From an uncultured Alphaproteobacteria bacterium (lineage in GTDB: Bacteria; Pseudomonadota; Alphaproteobacteria; HIMB59): DNA of 64,000 nt. The notes under the pieces are model-generated. The model was given only the letters and a program-made list of their open reading frames with translations. It had not been told where the DNA came from and searched no databases. Below, in pieces: positions 60,027-64,000 of the stretch. Where the stretch lies: positions 39,285 through 103,284 of the forward strand of contig CABYSX010000004.1 in assembly GCA_902521795.1 (NCBI GenBank). The letters run 5' to 3'. The translations under genes were made by a program, and so were the position numbers. The stretch's first letter is position 1, and each line of letters begins with the position of its first letter.

Positions 60027-60770
60027 GCCCATTATTCCTAAATAAATTAATCTCATTGATCCTATAACGACAAAAATATTAATGATCATAAAAAAAGAAT
60101 TATCTGAAAGCTTACTATTCATCCAGTGTCCTAAAATTACTCCAATAACAGCAATTGGTGAAAAAATAAGATAATTATATAGTTTCTCAAAATCTAATAT
60201 TTCTAAATAAAAATAAGGAACTAATTTAAACAAGTTTATTAAAGCAATAGAGAAAACAACACCTGCAACAAATTGAATTTTTTTGTTATAGATTGACATA
60301 AAATAAATATTTAATGGTAATCCTCCAGAGTGAAGGACAAAACTAGTAAATCCCGCTAATGCTCCCCAAAAAAATTTACTCCCGTAAAAAGGTATTTTTT
60401 TAAGCTTGGTGTCTACAATCAAATAATTAAAAACAACGTATAACAATGAGATCGTACCTATAAAAATACTTATCATTGATAAATTAATAAATTTAAACAA
60501 GATTGTACCAGCAATTACCCCCAATAAGGAATAAGGTGCTATTGACCATAAAATTTTATATTCAAAATATTTTCTATTTAAATACAAAGCAATTACATCG
60601 CATACTATTAACATTGGCATCAAAATGGCTATTGCTGTTAATGGGCCGTAAGTTATAGATAATAGAGTTACAGAAATTAAAGCCAATCCTCCTCCAGAGA
60701 ATCCAGATTTTGATATTGCAAACAATAAAATAGAGAAAGAAACGATTATATAATAACTAAGATCTAACAA
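60021..60770 (-). CDS. TauE/SafE family membrane transporter
   Basis: ISKSGFSGGGLALISVTLLS; GALAGFTSFVLHSGGLPLNIYF; GVILGHWMNSKLS. Confidence 0.92.
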   Translation of the reverse strand: MLDLSYYIIVSFSILLFAISKSGFSGGGLALISVTLLSITYGPLTAIAILMPMLIVCDVIALYLNRKYFEYKILWSIAPYSLLGVIAGTILFKFINLSMISIFIGTISLLYVVFNYLIVDTKLKKIPFYGSKFFWGALAGFTSFVLHSGGLPLNIYFMSIYNKKIQFVAGVVFSIALINLFKLVPYFYLEILDFEKLYNYLIFSPIAVIGVILGHWMNSKLSDNSFFMIINIFVVIGSMRLIYLGIMGL

Positions 60771-60811
60771 ATATTAATTCTATCTTTTTAAAAATTAAAT
60801 ATGAATAATTT

Positions 60812-61519
60812 TTAAGTTGCTACAAAACTTTTAATTGGTATTTTTTTTTGTTTTTTAGTGCTTTTTGCATAGACAATCTTTTTACAAACACAAATCATTA
60901 AACCTCCCATATACGGAAAGAAAAAATCACCTATTTTTTCAATTGTTCGATGTGATTTATAATTTAAATAGTGGTCCCATGGTGGGAAATGAAGAAATGA
61001 TTTTCTATAATCAAGAACTAGAAAGTCTTGTATCAGTGATTTAAATTGTTTAATCGAGTATGATCTTCCAAATCCAAAAGGATTATTATCATACCTAGTC
61101 CATATACCTGATCTTCTGGGTATAACTGTTAAAAAAAGCCCATTTGGCTTAAGAATTCTCCATATTTCCTCAATACTACTTTGGGGTTTATCAACAAATT
61201 CAAGTAAATGTGTAGATATCACTACATCTACTGAGCTTGGATTTAAAGGTAAGAAATATTCATGAATAATTTGATGATCGAAATCATATTTCTCTTTGAC
61301 ATTACCATCTAAAAATTCTGGCTGCATTGCAGACATTTGTAAATTTTTATTTTGTTTATTTAAAAAAGAAAGGTAGGGATTTGTGTATCCATATCCACAG
61401 ACAACACTGTCATTGATAGAATTTAAATGGCTGTATAATTGATGACGAATATTTCGTTTAACAAGTGTGCCTAACTTTGATTGGTAAAAACTATAAATAT
61501 CTGATGCGTTAATATCCAT
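60812..61519 (-). CDS. SAM-dependent methyltransferase (class I)
   Basis: VCGYGYTNPYL; VDVVISTHLLEFVDKPQSSIEEIWRILKPNGLFLTVIPRRSGIW. Confidence 0.87.
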   Translation of the reverse strand: MDINASDIYSFYQSKLGTLVKRNIRHQLYSHLNSINDSVVCGYGYTNPYLSFLNKQNKNLQMSAMQPEFLDGNVKEKYDFDHQIIHEYFLPLNPSSVDVVISTHLLEFVDKPQSSIEEIWRILKPNGLFLTVIPRRSGIWTRYDNNPFGFGRSYSIKQFKSLIQDFLVLDYRKSFLHFPPWDHYLNYKSHRTIEKIGDFFFPYMGGLMICVCKKIVYAKSTKKQKKIPIKSFVAT

Positions 61520-61559
61520 AGTTGTATTTTAACTAGATTTACTTAACATTCTATTTCTT

Positions 61560-62321
61560 ATGCAAAAACCTAATGTGTATTTATTTCCCCAATTAGAGGA
61601 TAATTATGGATATTTAATAAAAAATCCTCATGAAACTAAAGGGGTACTAGTAGACCCCTCTGATCTGAGTATGTGTTTGAAAATTCTTGAACTGAATGAC
61701 TGCGTAGCAAGTCATATTTTAATTACCCATCATCATGATGATCATATAGCTGCTGTAGGTGAGATTAAATCAAAATTTAATTCTTTAGTCATAGGACATA
61801 AAAATGACTCTAAAATTCCTAAACCAGATAAAGAAGTTGTAGATCATGAGACTTTTGAGATATTAGGGAATGAATATAGAGTTATTCATACTCCCGGTCA
61901 TACACTTCAACATATAAATTTCTTTATGCCTCATCATAATATATTATTTTCTGGAGATACTCTTTTTAGTATGGGTTGCGGGAGAATGTTTGAGGGAACA
62001 CCTGAAGTTTTTTGGGACAGTTTGTGCAAAATCAAACAATTACCAAAGGATACAAAAATATATTGTGGACATGAATATACTTCGGCAAATGTTAATTTTG
62101 CTTTAAGCATTGATCCTAATAATAAAGAACTTCATTATTATTCTGAGTGGACTTCTCATCAAGAAAATGAACTCCGCCCAACAATACCTACAATGCTCTC
62201 AGATCAATTACTATGTAATCCATTTCTAAGGTGCGATGAGGATCAATTTATGAAACTTTATGAGTCTCAAAACGCGATAGAAGTTTTTGCTAAAATGCGC
62301 TCTGCAAAGGATAATTTTTAG
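61560..62321 (+). CDS. gloB: Hydroxyacylglutathione hydrolase (glyoxalase II)
   Basis: ILITHHHDDHIAAVG; HTPGHTLQHINFF; FSGDTLFSMGCGRMFEGTPE; YCGHEYTSANVNFAL. Confidence 0.96.
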   Translation: MQKPNVYLFPQLEDNYGYLIKNPHETKGVLVDPSDLSMCLKILELNDCVASHILITHHHDDHIAAVGEIKSKFNSLVIGHKNDSKIPKPDKEVVDHETFEILGNEYRVIHTPGHTLQHINFFMPHHNILFSGDTLFSMGCGRMFEGTPEVFWDSLCKIKQLPKDTKIYCGHEYTSANVNFALSIDPNNKELHYYSEWTSHQENELRPTIPTMLSDQLLCNPFLRCDEDQFMKLYESQNAIEVFAKMRSAKDNF

Positions 62322-62374
62322 TAATTTATTTTAATCTTGGTGTTTTAGGTAAATGTGCTAATTTTAAATTAATC

Positions 62375-62620
62375 ATGAAAGACGTATTTCAATTAGATAA
62401 CGATATAACTGATGCTTTTCAAAAAAAGCAGATGGACAAAGTATGCTCTTTGTACTACGAGGCAGCAAATTACTTTGAAGACAAAGCTGATATTGAAGCA
62501 GCTTGTTTCTTCTACACACAAGCACTGGTAATGGCTTTAGAAGAAAATCATGATCTTAAAGAAAAAATTATTTATAAACTCGAAAAATACGGTCGTAGTA
62601 AAGACTCAACCTTAAACTAA
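62375..62620 (+). CDS. Conserved hypothetical protein, 81 aa, TPR-like helices
   Basis: Helical-repeat-like composition YYEAANYFEDKADIEAACFFYTQALVMALE. Confidence 0.6.
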   Translation: MKDVFQLDNDITDAFQKKQMDKVCSLYYEAANYFEDKADIEAACFFYTQALVMALEENHDLKEKIIYKLEKYGRSKDSTLN

Positions 62621-62631
62621 TATACACCTGA

Positions 62632-63309
62632 ATGGAAAAACCTACCATTCAACTTCCTGCAACGTGGCTTAATCATTTAAAAGGTGAGTTTGAAGAAGAC
62701 TATATGGTTAATCTCAAAAAAAAACTTTTAGAATTAAAACAAAACAAAATTATTTACTATCCTCCAGGAAAACAAATTTTTAATGCTTTTAATTTAACAC
62801 CTCTAAATAATGTAAAAGTAGTTATTTTAGGTCAAGATCCCTATCATGGCCCTGGTCAAGCCCACGGACTTAGTTTTTCTGTCCCAGATACTGTCAAACC
62901 TCCGCCCTCTCTTATAAACATTTATAAAGAATTACAGGATGATTTAAAAAAAGAAGTTAACTTTAATAATGGTAACCTAGAAAATTGGGCCAAACAGGGT
63001 GTATTTTTGTTAAATACAACATTAACGGTGGAGAGATCAAAACCCCTTTCACATCAAAAAATTGGCTGGGATATTTTTACTAATAAAGTCATTTCTGTAA
63101 TTAGTAATGAATTAGAAAATATCGTTTTCATATTGTGGGGATCATTTGCTCAATCAAAAAAAGAGTATATTGATTCGAGTAAACATCTAGTTTTAACTGC
63201 ACCTCATCCATCTCCTTTATCCGCCCATCGCGGTTTTTTTGGAAGTAAACCTTTTTCTAAGACAAATGCCTTTCTTAAATCAAAACAAATTGATATGGTT
63301 GAGTGGTAA
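62632..63309 (+). CDS. ung: Uracil-DNA glycosylase (family 1)
   Basis: VVILGQDPYHGPGQAHGLSFSV; GVFLLNTTLTVE; APHPSPLSAHRGFFG. Confidence 0.97.
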   Translation: MEKPTIQLPATWLNHLKGEFEEDYMVNLKKKLLELKQNKIIYYPPGKQIFNAFNLTPLNNVKVVILGQDPYHGPGQAHGLSFSVPDTVKPPPSLINIYKELQDDLKKEVNFNNGNLENWAKQGVFLLNTTLTVERSKPLSHQKIGWDIFTNKVISVISNELENIVFILWGSFAQSKKEYIDSSKHLVLTAPHPSPLSAHRGFFGSKPFSKTNAFLKSKQIDMVEW

Positions 63310-63725
63310 TGAGGTCTAACGTTGAAAATTTTGTTGGTTTTGTAGAAAAAGCAGTAATTGGTGTCATTTTAGTAGCTACGATAACTGCCATTCTTTTTGA
63401 AATACTGAGAATGATAGACGTACAATATGTAGAATTAGCTGATTTACTTCTATTATTTATCTACGTTGAGGTAATCGGAATGGTAAGAGTTTATTATGTG
63501 TCTAATCGGGTGAGAATGACTTATCCCTTATTTATTGCTATTACCGCTTTATCAAGACTTATTATACTTCAAGGTAAAGACTCAAATCCTGAACTTCTTT
63601 TATACGAAGCTGGTGCCATAGTCTTAGTAGCTATTGCGGTCATAATTCTTCGACTAAGATATGTACCGATACTTCGTCCTGTAGAAGATGTCGATGAAAT
63701 TAAACCTAGAATTATAAAAAAGTAA
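63303..63725 (+). CDS. psiE: PsiE-family (phosphate-starvation-inducible) membrane protein
   Basis: LLLFIYVEVIGMVRVYYVSNRVRMTYPLFIAITALSRLIIL. Confidence 0.8.
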   Translation: MVMRSNVENFVGFVEKAVIGVILVATITAILFEILRMIDVQYVELADLLLLFIYVEVIGMVRVYYVSNRVRMTYPLFIAITALSRLIILQGKDSNPELLLYEAGAIVLVAIAVIILRLRYVPILRPVEDVDEIKPRIIKK

Positions 63726-63730
63726 TAACA

Positions 63731-64000
63731 TTGAAAAAGATAGCAGTTATTGGAACTGGGCTTAGTGCGCTTTCTTTAGCTTACCACCTACCCGCTCTGG
63801 ATATAACTTTTTTTGAAAAATCTTGGAGGCCTGGGGGTAGAATAAGTACTAGAAAGCACAACCAATATGCTTTCGATCATGGCGCGCATTATTTAAAATT
63901 AGATCATGGTATTATAGGTCTTAATGAATACTTAAATAAAATTGATGCGATTAAAATTTTAAAAGGGCAATTTTGTTCAAATATTTCACAAAATTCAACC
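63731..64000 (+). CDS. FAD/NAD(P)-binding amine-oxidase-like protein, truncated by window end
   Basis: TTG start; KKIAVIGTGLSALSLAYHL Rossmann motif and FEKSWRPGGRISTRK. Confidence 0.8.
   Translation, partial: MKKIAVIGTGLSALSLAYHLPALDITFFEKSWRPGGRISTRKHNQYAFDHGAHYLKLDHGIIGLNEYLNKIDAIKILKGQFCSNISQNST

Overview
AT-rich, gene-dense chromosomal segment of a streamlined alphaproteobacterium, probably a marine Pelagibacterales/HIMB59-type lineage (inferred from base composition, gene order and family content). About 65 protein genes are packed almost without spacers, plus tRNA-Gln(TTG), tRNA-Leu(CAA) and a SAM-II-like riboswitch upstream of metX. Recognisable blocks are: an ABC-F ATPase (partial), ispE, moaB-rnhB-ccrM/mutY-dciA-like-dsbA-smc, the F0 ATP synthase operon (atpI-B-E-F'-F), thrB-rnhA, an aa3 cytochrome oxidase operon (ctaC-D-B-small ORF-G-E-surf1), thrC and M16/M32 peptidases, a lipid A/Kdo cluster (msbA-like, DUF374, kdtA, lpxK, lpxL-like), xseA/purD, tadA-rluB-rsmD, pgi, ileS-lspA-DUF3035-ribF, an mntR/10TM exporter pair, dsbB-coq7, argH-lysA, tyrA-hisC, metX-metW, gloB and ung. 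No CRISPR array, prophage, transposon or defence island was seen, and I do not claim a new multi-gene system. The most interesting signals are: (1) all ten convergent pairs overlap or abut at their stop codons, and two divergent pairs share one CATG as both start codons; (2) a perfect 16-bp palindrome 4 nt before the start of a putative metal exporter divergent from mntR; (3) a SAM-II-like element with a repeated TCACCG that could form a competing stem; (4) two GANTC sites just upstream of ccrM; (5) two small conserved-context ORFs missing from the ORF track; (6) a UDG-family protein with eroded catalytic motifs and a short SMC.
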